Shown: positions 7,522 through 17,252 of the stretch, one piece after another
How positions within the stretch are numbered: the first letter of the stretch is position 1
How the letters are laid out: each line of letters opens with the position of its first letter
Origin: Pseudomonas bubulae
Lineage (GTDB): Bacteria; Pseudomonadota; Gammaproteobacteria; Pseudomonadales; Pseudomonadaceae
DNA: 64,000 bases
Direction of reading: 5' to 3'
Assembly: GCF_037023725.1 (NCBI RefSeq)
Contig: NZ_CP146077.1
Coordinates: 258,001 to 322,000, forward strand
The notes under the pieces: generated by a model
Told to the model about the DNA's origin: nothing
The model's input: only the letters and a program-made list of their open reading frames with translations
Database searches by the model: none
Position numbers and translations under genes: made by a program

Positions 7522-10164
7522 ATGCAAGACCTCGATCCCGTCGAAACCCAGGAATGGTTGGACGCCCTGGAATCGGTTCTCGACAAAGAAGGCGAAGACC
7601 GCGCTCACTATCTGATGACCCGTATGGGTGAGCTCGCTACCCGCACCGGTTCGCAGCTGCCGTATGCCATCACCACGCCTTATCGCAACACGATTCCCGT
7701 AACCCACGAAGCACGCATGCCTGGCGACCTGTTCATGGAACGCCGCATTCGCTCGCTGGTACGCTGGAACGCCATGGCCATGGTGATGCGCACGAACTTG
7801 AAAGATTCTGACCTGGGCGGTCATATCTCCAGCTTCGCTTCCAGCGCAACCCTGTATGACATCGGCTTCAACTACTTCTTCCAGGCCCCGACCGACGCAC
7901 ACGGCGGCGACCTGATCTACTTCCAGGGTCACACCTCGCCAGGCGTTTACGCCCGTGCGTTCATGGAAGGCCGCATCAGCGAAGAACAAATGAACAACTT
8001 CCGCCAGGAAGTGGACGGTCAGGGCCTGTCGTCCTACCCGCACCCTTGGCTGATGCCTGATTTCTGGCAGTTCCCGACCGTATCGATGGGCCTTGGCCCG
8101 ATCCAGGCGATCTACCAGGCGCGCTTCATGAAGTACCTGGAAGCCCGTGGCTACATCCCTGCTGGCCAGAAAGTCTGGTGCTTCCTGGGCGACGGCGAGT
8201 GCGACGAGCCGGAATCCCTGGGCGCAATCTCCCTGGCAGGCCGTGAAAACCTCGACAACCTGATCTTCGTCATCAACTGCAACCTGCAGCGCCTCGACGG
8301 CCCGGTTCGCGGCAACGGCAAGATCATCCAGGAACTCGAAGGCGTGTTCCGCGGCGCTCAGTGGAACGTAACCAAAGTCATCTGGGGCCGTTTCTGGGAC
8401 CCGCTGCTGGCCAAAGACGTCGACGGTATCCTGCAACGTCGCATGGACGAAGTCATCGACGGCGAGTACCAGAACTACAAAGCCAAAGACGGCGCGTTCG
8501 TACGTGAACACTTCTTCAATACGCCGGAACTCAAGGCGATGGTTGCCGATCTGTCCGATGACGAGATCTGGAAGCTCAACCGTGGCGGCCACGACCCGTA
8601 CAAGGTCTACGCGGCGTACCACGAAGCGGTCAACCACAAAGACCAGCCAACCGTTATCCTGGCCAAGACCATCAAGGGTTATGGCACCGGCGCCGGCGAA
8701 GCGAAAAACACCGCGCACAACACCAAGAAGGTTGATGTTGAAAGCCTGAAGCTGTTCCGCGATCGTTTCGACATCCCGGTCAAAGACGACGAAATCGAAA
8801 ACCTGCCGTTCTTCAAACCGGAAGCAGGCAGCGCCGAAGCCCGTTACCTGAGCGAGCGCCGTGCCGCACTGGGCGGTTTCGTACCTCAGCGCCGCGCACA
8901 GAGCATCAGCATTCCGACCCCGCCACTGGAAACCCTCAAGGCCATCCTTGACGGCTCCGGCGACCGTGAAATTTCCACCACCATGGCTTTCGTGCGGATC
9001 CTCGCGCAGCTGGTCAAGGACAAGGAAATCGGCCCGCGCATCGTTCCGATCATCCCGGACGAAGCCCGTACCTTCGGTATGGAAGGCATGTTCCGCCAGC
9101 TGGGCATCTACTCCTCTGTCGGCCAGCTCTACGAGCCAGTCGATAAAGACCAGGTGATGTTCTACCGCGAAGACAAAAAAGGTCAGATCCTCGAAGAAGG
9201 CATCAACGAAGCAGGCGCCATGAGCTCCTTCATCGCCGCCGGTACTTCGTACTCCAACCACAACCAGCCGATGCTGCCGTTCTACATCTTCTACTCGATG
9301 TTCGGCTTCCAGCGTATTGGCGACCTGGCCTGGGCCGCTGGCGACAGCCGCACCCGTGGCTTCCTGATCGGCGGCACCGCCGGGCGTACCACGCTCAACG
9401 GTGAAGGCCTGCAGCACGAAGACGGTCACAGCCACATCCTGGCCGGTACCATCCCGAACTGCCGCACCTTTGATCCGACCTACGGCTATGAGCTGGCGGT
9501 GATCATTCAGGACGGCATGAAGAAGATGACCGAAGAGCAACAGGACGTCTTCTACTACATCACCGTCATGAACGAGTCCTACCAGCAGCCAGCCATGCCG
9601 GCCGGTGTCGAGGAAGGCATCGTCAAGGGCATGTACCTGCTCGAGGAAGACACCAAGGAAGCGGCGCACCACGTTCAGCTGATGGGCTCCGGCACCATCC
9701 TGCGTGAAGTCCGTGAAGCGGCGATCATCCTGCGTGAACAGTTCAACATCGGCGCTGACGTATGGAGCGTTACCAGCTTCAACGAACTGCGTCGCGACGG
9801 CCTGGCCGTAGAGCGTCACAACCGCCTGCACCCTGGCCAGAAGCCTCAGCTGAGCTACGTTGAAGAGTGCCTGACTGGCCGTAAAGGTCCGGTGATTGCC
9901 TCTACCGACTACATGAAGCTGTTCGCCGAACAGATTCGCCAGTGGGTACCGGTCAAGGAATTCAAAGTGCTGGGCACTGACGGTTTCGGCCGCAGCGACA
10001 GCCGCAAAAAACTGCGTCACTTCTTTGAAGTAGACCGTCATTTCGTGGTGTTGGCAGCCCTGGAAGCACTGGCTGACCGTGGCGATATCGAACCTAAAGT
10101 GGTGGCAGAAGCCATCGTCAAGTTCGGCATCAACCCGGAAAAACGCAACCCACTGGACTGCTGA
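7522..10164 (+). CDS. aceE: Pyruvate dehydrogenase E1 component, homodimeric type
   Basis: Thiamine-diphosphate-dependent decarboxylase that feeds acetyl groups to the lipoyl domains of AceF in the pyruvate dehydrogenase complex. At 880 aa it has the usual length of the gammaproteobacterial alpha2-type E1. The ThDP/Mg motif starts at G-D-G-E-C-D-E near residue 222 and ends with the N-C-N-L-Q-R-L-D-G-P-V-R-G-N block near residue 252. It starts at ATG 7522 with GGAG six bases upstream. aceF follows 11 bp after its stop. Codon use is strongly biased, as expected for a highly expressed central-metabolism gene, which explains the long shadow frame on the other strand. Confidence 0.98.
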   Translation: MQDLDPVETQEWLDALESVLDKEGEDRAHYLMTRMGELATRTGSQLPYAITTPYRNTIPVTHEARMPGDLFMERRIRSLVRWNAMAMVMRTNLKDSDLGGHISSFASSATLYDIGFNYFFQAPTDAHGGDLIYFQGHTSPGVYARAFMEGRISEEQMNNFRQEVDGQGLSSYPHPWLMPDFWQFPTVSMGLGPIQAIYQARFMKYLEARGYIPAGQKVWCFLGDGECDEPESLGAISLAGRENLDNLIFVINCNLQRLDGPVRGNGKIIQELEGVFRGAQWNVTKVIWGRFWDPLLAKDVDGILQRRMDEVIDGEYQNYKAKDGAFVREHFFNTPELKAMVADLSDDEIWKLNRGGHDPYKVYAAYHEAVNHKDQPTVILAKTIKGYGTGAGEAKNTAHNTKKVDVESLKLFRDRFDIPVKDDEIENLPFFKPEAGSAEARYLSERRAALGGFVPQRRAQSISIPTPPLETLKAILDGSGDREISTTMAFVRILAQLVKDKEIGPRIVPIIPDEARTFGMEGMFRQLGIYSSVGQLYEPVDKDQVMFYREDKKGQILEEGINEAGAMSSFIAAGTSYSNHNQPMLPFYIFYSMFGFQRIGDLAWAAGDSRTRGFLIGGTAGRTTLNGEGLQHEDGHSHILAGTIPNCRTFDPTYGYELAVIIQDGMKKMTEEQQDVFYYITVMNESYQQPAMPAGVEEGIVKGMYLLEEDTKEAAHHVQLMGSGTILREVREAAIILREQFNIGADVWSVTSFNELRRDGLAVERHNRLHPGQKPQLSYVEECLTGRKGPVIASTDYMKLFAEQIRQWVPVKEFKVLGTDGFGRSDSRKKLRHFFEVDRHFVVLAALEALADRGDIEPKVVAEAIVKFGINPEKRNPLDC

Positions 10165-10175
10165 GGAGAATATTT

Positions 10176-11807
10176 GTGAGCGAACTCATTCGAGTACCTG
10201 ACATCGGCAGCGGCGACGGTGAAGTCATCGAGCTGTTTGTAAAAGTCGGCGACCGTATCGAAGCCGATCAGAGCATCCTGACCCTGGAATCGGACAAGGC
10301 GAGCATGGAAATCCCTGCTCCCAAGGCCGGTATCGTCAAGAGCCTGAAGATCAAGCTGGGCGACCGCCTGAAAGAAGGCGACGAACTGCTGGAACTGGAA
10401 GCCGAGGGCGCCGCTGCGGCGCCTGAAGCACCGGCCCCTGCTGCAGCTCCTGCTGCGGCCGAAAAACCTGCTGCTCCTGCTGCCGAGGCCCCTGCGGCCC
10501 CGGCTGCACCTGCCGCTGCTACCATCCAGGACATTCATGTCCCGGATATCGGCTCGTCGGGCAAAGCTAAAATCATCGAAATCCTGGTCAAGGCCGGCGA
10601 TACCGTTGAGGCTGATCAATCCTTGATCACTCTCGAGTCCGACAAGGCCAGCATGGAAATTCCATCGCCAGCCGCCGGTGTGGTTGAGAGTATTTCGGTC
10701 AAGCTGGATGACGAAGTCGGCACTGGCGACTTTATCCTCAAGCTCAAGGTTCAAGGCGCTGCGGCACCTGCTGCTCCTGCCCAGGCCGCTGCTGCTCCAG
10801 CACCGGCAAAAGCTGAAGCACCTGCAGCCCCGGCACCTGCTGCGAAAACCGAGGCTGCTCCTGCCCCGGCCGCCGCGCCTGCGCCAAAAGGTGGCAAGGT
10901 TCACGCCGGCCCTGCCGTGCGTCAACTGGCCCGCGAATTCGGCGTCGAGCTGAGTGCAGTCACTCCGAGCGGCCCGCACGGCCGTATCATCAAGGAAGAC
11001 GTGCAGGCGCACGTCAAAGCCATGATGCAAAAAGCCAAGGAAGCACCGGCCGCCGGCGCAACCGGTGGTGCTGGCATTCCGCCGATCCCTGCTGTCGACT
11101 TCAGCCGTTTCGGTGAAGTGGAAGAAGTGGCCATGACCCGCCTGATGCAAATCGGCGCGTCGAGCCTGCACCGCAGCTGGCTGAACATTCCGCACGTGAC
11201 TCAGTTCGACCAGGCTGACATCACCGAGCTGGAAGCCTTCCGCGTCGCGCAAAAAGCCGTCGCAGAAAAAGCCGGCGTGAAACTGACCGTACTGCCTCTG
11301 CTGCTCAAGTCCTGCGCGCACCTGCTCAAGGAAATGCCGGACTTCAACAGCTCGCTGGCGCCAAGCGGCAAAGCGATCATCCGCAAGAAGTACGTCAACA
11401 TCGGCTTCGCCGTTGACACCCCGGATGGCCTGCTGGTACCTGTGATCAAGAACGTTGATCAGAAGAGCCTGTTGCAACTGGCTGCTGAAGCCGCTGCACT
11501 GGCCGCCAAGGCCCGTGACAAGAAGCTCACCGCTGACGACATGCAAGGCGCGTGCTTCACCATTTCCAGCCTCGGTCACATTGGCGGCACCGGCTTCACG
11601 CCGATCGTCAACGCACCGGAAGTGGCGATCCTCGGCGTATCCAAGGCAACCATCCAGCCAGTCTGGGACGGTAAAGCCTTCCAGCCGAAGCTGATGCTGC
11701 CACTGTCTCTGTCCTACGATCACCGCGTGATCAACGGCGCTGCTGCTGCACGCTTCACCCAGCGTCTGAGCCAGTTGCTGGGCGACATCCGCACTATCCT
11801 GTTGTAA
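10176..11807 (+). CDS. aceF: Pyruvate dehydrogenase E2, dihydrolipoyl acetyltransferase
   Basis: Core of the pyruvate dehydrogenase complex, transferring acetyl from lipoyl arms to CoA. The 543-aa product has two lipoyl domains with D-K-A-S-M-E-I-P motifs (lipoylated Lys41 and Lys157), separated by Ala/Pro-rich linkers. The E1/E3-binding domain is at about residues 240-285. The catalytic acetyltransferase domain ends in D-H-R-V-I-N-G-A-A, with the active-site His near 516. Many pseudomonad E2 proteins likewise have two lipoyl domains rather than the three of E. coli. The start is GTG at 10176 behind GAGGAG, in an operon with aceE. Confidence 0.97.
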   Translation: MSELIRVPDIGSGDGEVIELFVKVGDRIEADQSILTLESDKASMEIPAPKAGIVKSLKIKLGDRLKEGDELLELEAEGAAAAPEAPAPAAAPAAAEKPAAPAAEAPAAPAAPAAATIQDIHVPDIGSSGKAKIIEILVKAGDTVEADQSLITLESDKASMEIPSPAAGVVESISVKLDDEVGTGDFILKLKVQGAAAPAAPAQAAAAPAPAKAEAPAAPAPAAKTEAAPAPAAAPAPKGGKVHAGPAVRQLAREFGVELSAVTPSGPHGRIIKEDVQAHVKAMMQKAKEAPAAGATGGAGIPPIPAVDFSRFGEVEEVAMTRLMQIGASSLHRSWLNIPHVTQFDQADITELEAFRVAQKAVAEKAGVKLTVLPLLLKSCAHLLKEMPDFNSSLAPSGKAIIRKKYVNIGFAVDTPDGLLVPVIKNVDQKSLLQLAAEAAALAAKARDKKLTADDMQGACFTISSLGHIGGTGFTPIVNAPEVAILGVSKATIQPVWDGKAFQPKLMLPLSLSYDHRVINGAAAARFTQRLSQLLGDIRTILL

Positions 11808-11813
11808 GCCACG

Positions 11814-11842
11814 CCCCGGCCTTCGTCACTGAAGGCCGGGGT
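11814..11842 (+). terminator. Hairpin downstream of aceF
   Basis: Inverted repeat CCCCGGCCTTC / GAAGGCCGGGG immediately after the aceF stop. There is no U-run behind it, so it is either an RNA 3' stabilising hairpin or part of a bipartite terminator with the stronger element 40 bp further on. Confidence 0.5.
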
Positions 11843-11879
11843 AGCGCACTGTTTTCCGAGCGCCACGCTCGTACCTCAA

Positions 11880-11906
11880 CCCCGCCATTTGGCGGGGCTT
11901 TTTTTT
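11880..11906 (+). terminator. Rho-independent terminator of aceEF
   Basis: CCCCGCC-ATTT-GGCGGGG stem-loop followed by eight T residues. This is a clear intrinsic terminator for the aceEF transcript. Confidence 0.85.
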
Positions 11907-11922
11907 GCCTGCGATTTGAAGA

Positions 11923-12032
11923 GCCCCTCACCCCAACCCTCTCCCGGAGGGAGAGGGAGCTGATTGGCGGTGTTTTTGAAGTTGCGTGCGCTTAGGCCCC
12001 TCTCCCTTTGGGAGAGGGCTAGGGTGAGGGGC
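11923..12032. repeat. CCCTCACCC/CTCTCCC palindromic repeat, paired copy
   Basis: Two palindromic units (11923-11957 and 12000-12032) in inverted orientation around a spacer of about 40 bp. The outer arms are GCCCCTCACCC and GGGTGAGGGGC; the inner arms are CTCTCCC and GGGAGAGG. The same unit occurs at 42227-42321 and 54519-54564. This layout is that of a non-autonomous palindromic intergenic element. Confidence 0.85.
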
Positions 12033-12173
12033 TTTTCTGACACTCGCTGCCCTTCAAGCACTACACCCAGCGCTGAATCCATGAATGGGTCAACCACCCA
12101 ACCTTTTCTACCGTTAACCAAAGGAATTGAACCACGCGATTGCCATCGCCCAAACATCAGAAAGGATTTCGAT

Positions 12174-13559
12174 GTGATCCCACCCACCGTTGGCCCGATA
12201 GTGGGCTTTACCACTTCACAGCACGCGCGCATTTTTGTCCGCGGCGAACTCGACAAAAACAACGCCGTCTTCGCCGGTATCCGGCATCGCAAGGCTGGCG
12301 ACAGCCAGTGGTCTGTCGGTGTGTTTTCAAGACTGAGCCCTGAGTTCGACATGTCCGATACGCTGGTCTTGAACACTCTGCACAGTGATACCCGCTACGA
12401 ATACCAGGCTGGCTGGTTCGCCACCGCAAACCCCGGGCACACGACTGAAACCGTCAAGCAGATCCCGCTTCAATGGCCTGCCACGGTATACAGCTTCAAG
12501 ACCGACTCAACTGCACGCAACCGTACTCGCCGATATGTCGTTGGCTCTTGCCGCTACCTCAGGCTCACGGCAGGCATCCCTTCTGCTCCGCACCTAGGGG
12601 ACGAAATCTTCGGCAACATCCATGCACTGACCCGCCAGCAAAGCATTGATGCTGTGGTGATGGCCGGCGATCAGGTGTATGTCGATGACCTGAATATTGT
12701 GGCCCCGGACCGCGACTACTCCAGCATCACCCGAAAATACCGCGCCGCTTTCACACAACCCCATATCCGCAAGCTAATGGCAGGCACTGCGACCTACATG
12801 ATCCTCGACGACCATGAAATCGAAGATAACTGGCCAGCCAATCGGGATACCGGAGATAAAACGCTCTACAACAACGCCATGAGAGCTTACGAGGCTTACC
12901 AGTGCAGCCATGGCCCGGCCCACGACCTGCTGCCCGACGGGCGCATCAACCGCAACCTGTCCCGCTACTGGTACAGGTTTGCCAACGCTGACATCGACTG
13001 GTTCGTCATGGATTGCCGCACCGAGCGCACCCTTACGGGGCGTGACAAACGCATGATCGGCGTCACTCAGGAACAGGCACTGCTCAAATGGCTGATCAAC
13101 AGCAACGCCAGGGTCAAGTTCATCGTCAGCAGCGTCATGCTTATGCCCGACCAACGGCGCGACAATGACGGCTGGAAGGCCTTTGCGGCGCAGCGCAACC
13201 GCATCCTCGAAACCATTCGCAGCAACGCCATCAAGAACGTGGTGTTCGTGTCGGGCGATATTCATGGCTCGCTCTGCTGTCATCTGACCCACGACAAAAG
13301 CCCGGACTTTATCGTACACAGCGTGGTGTCCTCACCCCTGTGCAATACCAGACTGCTGCCGTACGCGAATGTCAGAGACCTGCTCGTCAACGCCCCCTTG
13401 ACCAGCGTGGGCACAGGCACTTACTCACTCAAGCTCAACAGTCGAGTGGTCAGCGAAGACAACTTCGTCTGCCTGAGCATTAGCGGCCAACAACTCAAGG
13501 TTGATTTTCACAATAAAAAGGGCCGGATTATCGAGTCCGCAACTGTTGAGCTTAAATAA
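12174..13559 (+). CDS. PhoD-like metallophosphatase (alkaline phosphatase D family)
   Basis: Predicted metal-dependent phosphodiesterase/phosphomonoesterase of the PhoD superfamily. It opens with the P-x-x-G-P-I-V-G-F-T-T strand and has the metallophosphatase blocks V-V-G-S-C-R-Y, V-V-M-A-G-D-Q-V-Y, I-L-D-D-H-E-I-E-D-N-W and V-F-V-S-G-D-I-H-G-S. The GTG at 12174 is preceded by AAGGA at a 7-base spacing and gives 461 aa. An in-frame ATG at 12081 (492 aa) has no ribosome site, and a longer frame from 11964 runs through the palindromic repeat. No Tat or Sec signal peptide is visible, unlike secreted PhoD enzymes, so it is probably cytoplasmic. It sits alone between aceF and dipA, where P. aeruginosa has no gene as I recall. 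Confidence 0.8.
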   Translation: MIPPTVGPIVGFTTSQHARIFVRGELDKNNAVFAGIRHRKAGDSQWSVGVFSRLSPEFDMSDTLVLNTLHSDTRYEYQAGWFATANPGHTTETVKQIPLQWPATVYSFKTDSTARNRTRRYVVGSCRYLRLTAGIPSAPHLGDEIFGNIHALTRQQSIDAVVMAGDQVYVDDLNIVAPDRDYSSITRKYRAAFTQPHIRKLMAGTATYMILDDHEIEDNWPANRDTGDKTLYNNAMRAYEAYQCSHGPAHDLLPDGRINRNLSRYWYRFANADIDWFVMDCRTERTLTGRDKRMIGVTQEQALLKWLINSNARVKFIVSSVMLMPDQRRDNDGWKAFAAQRNRILETIRSNAIKNVVFVSGDIHGSLCCHLTHDKSPDFIVHSVVSSPLCNTRLLPYANVRDLLVNAPLTSVGTGTYSLKLNSRVVSEDNFVCLSISGQQLKVDFHNKKGRIIESATVELK

Positions 13560-13734
13560 GCTGCAAACCTTGCCGATCGGCCTGCAGGAAATCCCCGACC
13601 GGCCGATAAGCCCTTATAGCACTTAGCCTTTATGTTCACTTGTCAGCACGCCGAGCATGATGCAACCTTGCCGTCTACCACAGAGACAGGGTGACAGCCT
13701 GTGCGCAATCCGCATTTGTGAAGCGAGTGCCCCA

Positions 13735-16428
13735 ATGAAAAGCCAGCCTGATGCTGCCCCGCGCCTGGCAGCCGAGGTCGTGACCCAGCTCCCCGTACCT
13801 TCCAGGCTCGGCATGCTGCGTTTCGAACGGCTTAATGAAGCCAGCTGGGCCATGCTCTATCTCGACCCGCACTGCGAGCGCCAATTCGGCATGCCCGCGG
13901 CAGACTTGTGCGCGCTGGTTGGCTCGCCCTACGCCAGTCTGATGGAACCCCGCGCCCGCTATCACCTGCACGATGCAATCGAGCATCAGCTCAGGACCAG
14001 CCACCACTACGTTGTGCATTACACCCTGCACACCGCCCTGGGCCCACTGAACCTGATGGAGCTGGGCGAGGCCTACAAACAGCACAATCGACATTTTTTG
14101 CGCGGCTATCTGCTGGCCATTGAAGACAGCGCTGCCAGCCCTTCGCCCGCCCCGGTGGCCGAACTTGAAACACAAAACAGCCGCCTGCAGATCGCCCTGG
14201 CGCTCAACCAGCGTACCCAGGCGGATCAACTTCAGCATCTGGAGCGCGTGCGTGCCCAGCAGGACTTGATCCTGCGCCTCGCCCGCCATCGCTACAGCCA
14301 GCACAATTCGCTGCAAGAAGCCGCCGAGCTGATCACCCGCAGCGCCTGCGATATCTATCAAATCGATGGTGCCAGCCTGTGGAATCTTGAAGGCAACCGG
14401 TTGCTGCCTGTTTCGGCGTTCGAACGCGAGACCCAGGCCCATGTCGCGCAAGACATCTTCGATGCCAGCCATTTCCCCGACTACCTGGAAGCCTTGCACA
14501 CCAGCCGTTCGATCGACGCGCCGAACGCCAGCCGCGACCCGCGCACCCGCGAACTGGTGGCCAGCCTGGGCCGGCACGAAGCCAATGCCATGCTCGACGC
14601 AGGTATCCGCATCGACGGTCAGGTGGTGGGCGTCCTGTGCCTGGAGCAGGTCGGCAGAACCCGCGCCTGGCAAGCGGACGAAATCGCCTTCGCCGGCGAG
14701 CTGGCCGACCAGTTTGCCCAAGTCATCAACAACCACAACCGCCGCGCCGCCACCAACGCCCTGCACCTGTTCCAGCGCGCTGTCGAACAAAGTGCCAACG
14801 CCTTTTTGCTGGTCAACTGCGATGGCGTGGTGGAGTACGTAAACCCCAGCTTTACCGCCATCACCCAATACAGCACCGAGGAAGTCCAGGGCCATAAACT
14901 GTCCGAGCTGCCCGCTCTGGAAAACCTCAGCGAACTGCTCTTCGATGCTCACTCCAGCCTGAGCAAAGGCAACAGCTGGCAGGGTGAATTCAAGAGCCGA
15001 CGCAAAAACCTGGAACCCTACTGGGGGCAGATGTCGATTTCCAAGGTGTATGGCGACAACCGTGAGCTGACCCACTACATCGGTATTTATGAAGACATCA
15101 CCGAGGCCAAGCTGGCGCAGCAGCGCATCGAACGCCTGGCCTACACCGACAACCTGACCAACCTGGGCAACCGCCCGGCCTTTATCCGCAACCTCGATGA
15201 ACGCTTCGCCCGCAACAGCAACACGCCGGTGTGCCTGTTGCTGGTGGACATCGACAACTTCAAGCGCATCAATGACAGCCTTGGCCACCAGACCGGCGAC
15301 AAGCTGCTGATCAGCCTGGCCCGGCGCCTGCGCAACAGCCTGAGCGCCAGCGATGGGCTGGCGCGCTTTGCCAGTAACGAATTCGCGGTATTGCTGGACG
15401 ATACTGACCTGACGACCGGACAGCAAATTGCCAGCCAGTTGCTGATGACCCTCGACAAGCCGATGTTCGTCGATAACCAGCTGATCAGCGTCACCGGCTC
15501 GGTCGGGGTAGCCTGTGCGCCCTTGCATGGCCGGGATCCGCAAACCCTGATGCGCAACGCAGGCCTGGCGCTGCACAAGGCCAAGGCCTGCGGCAAGCAC
15601 CAGGTGCAGGTATTTACCGAAGCCCTGAATGCCGAAGCCAGCTACAAACTGTTTGTCGAAAACAACCTGCGCCGCGCCCTGACCCAGAACGAACTTGAGG
15701 TGTTCTACCAGCCCAAGCTGTGCCTGCGTACCGGACGACTGCTGGGCATGGAAGCCCTGCTGCGCTGGAACCACCCTAAAAACGGCATGATCCGCCCCGA
15801 TCAGTTCATCAGCGTGGCCGAAGAAACCGGGCTGATCATCCCTATCGGCAAATGGGTCGCCCGCCAGGCGTGCCGGATGAGCCGGCAACTGAGCCTGGCC
15901 GGGCTGGGCAGTCTGCAAGTAGCGATCAACGTGTCGCCCAAGCAGTTTTCCGACCCGGACCTGGTTGCCTCGATTGCCAGTATCCTCAAGGAAGAACAGT
16001 TACCGGCTGCGCTGCTGGAGCTGGAGCTGACCGAAGGCTTGCTGCTGGAAGCCACCGACGACACCCGCCTGCAACTCGACCAACTGAAAAAACTGGGCCT
16101 GACCCTGGCCATGGACGATTTCGGCACCGGCTACTCATCGCTCAGCTACTTGAAAAAATTTCCGATCGACATCATCAAGATCGACCGCAGCTTTATCAAA
16201 GACATCCCCGACAACCAGAACGACATGGAAATCACCTCCGCCGTGATTGCCATGGCCCACAACCTCAAGCTCAAAGTGGTTGCCGAGGGCATAGAAACCG
16301 CTGCACAGTTGGCATTCCTGCGCCGCCATCGCTGTGATGTAGGCCAGGGTTATCTGTTCGACCGACCTATCCCCGGCAGCGAACTGATAGAAAAACTCAA
16401 ACGCTACCCGCGTGGCCCACTGGCCTGA
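13735..16428 (+). CDS. dipA: c-di-GMP phosphodiesterase DipA (PAS-GAF-PAS-GGDEF-EAL)
   Basis: Membrane-free multidomain protein that degrades cyclic di-GMP and, in P. aeruginosa, promotes biofilm dispersion. Domain order: N-terminal PAS-like region, GAF (about 190-345), PAS (about 350-470), GGDEF (about 475-640), EAL (about 650-890). The GGDEF signature is degenerate, reading A-S-N-E-F, the same variant known for DipA, so no cyclase activity is expected. The EAL catalytic elements are present: M-E-A-L-L-R-W, E-L-T-E, D-D-F-G-T-G-Y-S-S, K-I-D-R-S-F and V-A-E-G-I-E-T. The position between aceF and msrA matches PA5017. I start at ATG 13735 (897 aa); ATG 13657 is an alternative, and neither has a strong ribosome site. 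Confidence 0.92.
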   Translation: MKSQPDAAPRLAAEVVTQLPVPSRLGMLRFERLNEASWAMLYLDPHCERQFGMPAADLCALVGSPYASLMEPRARYHLHDAIEHQLRTSHHYVVHYTLHTALGPLNLMELGEAYKQHNRHFLRGYLLAIEDSAASPSPAPVAELETQNSRLQIALALNQRTQADQLQHLERVRAQQDLILRLARHRYSQHNSLQEAAELITRSACDIYQIDGASLWNLEGNRLLPVSAFERETQAHVAQDIFDASHFPDYLEALHTSRSIDAPNASRDPRTRELVASLGRHEANAMLDAGIRIDGQVVGVLCLEQVGRTRAWQADEIAFAGELADQFAQVINNHNRRAATNALHLFQRAVEQSANAFLLVNCDGVVEYVNPSFTAITQYSTEEVQGHKLSELPALENLSELLFDAHSSLSKGNSWQGEFKSRRKNLEPYWGQMSISKVYGDNRELTHYIGIYEDITEAKLAQQRIERLAYTDNLTNLGNRPAFIRNLDERFARNSNTPVCLLLVDIDNFKRINDSLGHQTGDKLLISLARRLRNSLSASDGLARFASNEFAVLLDDTDLTTGQQIASQLLMTLDKPMFVDNQLISVTGSVGVACAPLHGRDPQTLMRNAGLALHKAKACGKHQVQVFTEALNAEASYKLFVENNLRRALTQNELEVFYQPKLCLRTGRLLGMEALLRWNHPKNGMIRPDQFISVAEETGLIIPIGKWVARQACRMSRQLSLAGLGSLQVAINVSPKQFSDPDLVASIASILKEEQLPAALLELELTEGLLLEATDDTRLQLDQLKKLGLTLAMDDFGTGYSSLSYLKKFPIDIIKIDRSFIKDIPDNQNDMEITSAVIAMAHNLKLKVVAEGIETAAQLAFLRRHRCDVGQGYLFDRPIPGSELIEKLKRYPRGPLA

Positions 16429-16495
16429 CAGCGCCGTAACACTCGGGCACACTAGCAGCCTGACTTCCTACACTCTGACTGAGAGGACATGAAAC

Positions 16496-17143
16496 ATGGT
16501 CTTGCGCTCGGAAATCCTGGTGAATAAAAACGTGCTACCCACTAAAGAACAAGCCCTGCCCGGCCGTGAAACTCACGTACAACTGCCGGAAACCCACTAC
16601 GTCACCGGCCAGCCGCTACTTGGCCCGTTCCCGATGAACGTGGACTTCGCGATTTTTGGCCTGGGTTGCTTCTGGGGCGCAGAACGCAAGTTCTGGGAGC
16701 GCGAAGGCGTAGTCAGCACCGTAGTGGGCTATGCGGGCGGCTACACGCCGAACCCGACCTACGAAGAAGTCTGCTCGGGCCTGACCGGCCACACCGAAGT
16801 GGTGCTGGTGGTCTACGAACCGGAAGTGGTCAGCTACAAGCAATTGCTGGCCATGTTCTGGGAACTGCACAACCCCACCCAGGGCATGCGCCAGGGCAAC
16901 GACATCGGCACCCAGTATCGCTCGGTGATCTACTGCACCACCCCTGAACAGCTTGAGCAGGCACTGGAAAGCAAGAAGGTGTTCCAGGCGGAACTGGACA
17001 AGGCCGGGCTGGGCACCATCACCACTGAAATCGACCAGGCGCCAACGGTGTACTTCGCCGAGGCATACCACCAGCAGTACCTGGCGAAAAACCCGCAGGG
17101 TTATTGCGGTATCGGCGGCACCGGTGTGACCTGCCCGATTTGA
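16496..17143 (+). CDS. msrA: Peptide-methionine (S)-S-oxide reductase
   Basis: Repairs methionine-S-sulfoxide in proteins using thioredoxin. The 215-aa product carries the catalytic G-C-F-W-G-A-E-R motif with Cys58 as nucleophile, G-T-Q-Y-R-S-V-I-Y, and [10 protein letters not shown]. It ends with a G-Y-C-G-I-G-G-T-G tail bearing a resolving Cys. The start is ATG 16496 behind GAGAGGA; another ATG at 16489 is in a different frame and dead-ends. It lies 67 bp downstream of dipA as in other pseudomonads. Confidence 0.96.
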   Translation: MVLRSEILVNKNVLPTKEQALPGRETHVQLPETHYVTGQPLLGPFPMNVDFAIFGLGCFWGAERKFWEREGVVSTVVGYAGGYTPNPTYEEVCSGLTGHTEVVLVVYEPEVVSYKQLLAMFWELHNPTQGMRQGNDIGTQYRSVIYCTTPEQLEQALESKKVFQAELDKAGLGTITTEIDQAPTVYFAEAYHQQYLAKNPQGYCGIGGTGVTCPI

Positions 17144-17159
17144 TGTAGCACAAAAAACG

Positions 17160-17244
17160 GTGGGAGCGGGCTTGCTCGCGATGCAAGCGACTCGGTGTTT
17201 CTGTTACACCGCATCGCCTCGATCGCGAGCAAGCCCGCTCTCAC
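17160..17244. repeat. REP doublet (REPIN)
   Basis: Two inverted REP units, GTGGGAGCGGGCTTGCTCGCG and CGCGAGCAAGCCCGCTCTCAC, around a 43-bp spacer. It fills the space between the convergent msrA and rlmJ ends. The same family occurs at 30206-30292 and 48332-48419. Confidence 0.9.
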
Positions 17245-17252
17245 ATTGGTTT

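Noticed and set aside
7501..10041. 846-codon open frame antisense to aceE
   Set aside because: Mirror frame of a highly expressed gene with GC-rich third positions; aceE is certain from conserved motifs.
10038..11723. 561-codon open frame antisense to aceF
   Set aside because: Shadow of aceF; Gly/Arg/Ser-rich repetitive product arises from the Ala-Pro linkers of AceF read backwards.
11923..12032. Possible CRISPR-like or tandem repeat
   Set aside because: Inverted palindromic pair with a single spacer, not regularly spaced direct repeats; same element is dispersed elsewhere in the window.
11964..12173. N-terminal extension of the PhoD-like protein (including P-L-S-L-W-E-R-A-R-V-R-G)
   Set aside because: Translated from the palindromic repeat; a GTG with a good ribosome site lies downstream at the conserved domain start.
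12774..13319. 181-codon frame antisense to the PhoD-like gene
   Set aside because: Shadow frame without support.
13675..15918. 747-codon open frame antisense to dipA
   Set aside because: Shadow frame; DipA has complete GAF, GGDEF and EAL motifs on the plus strand.
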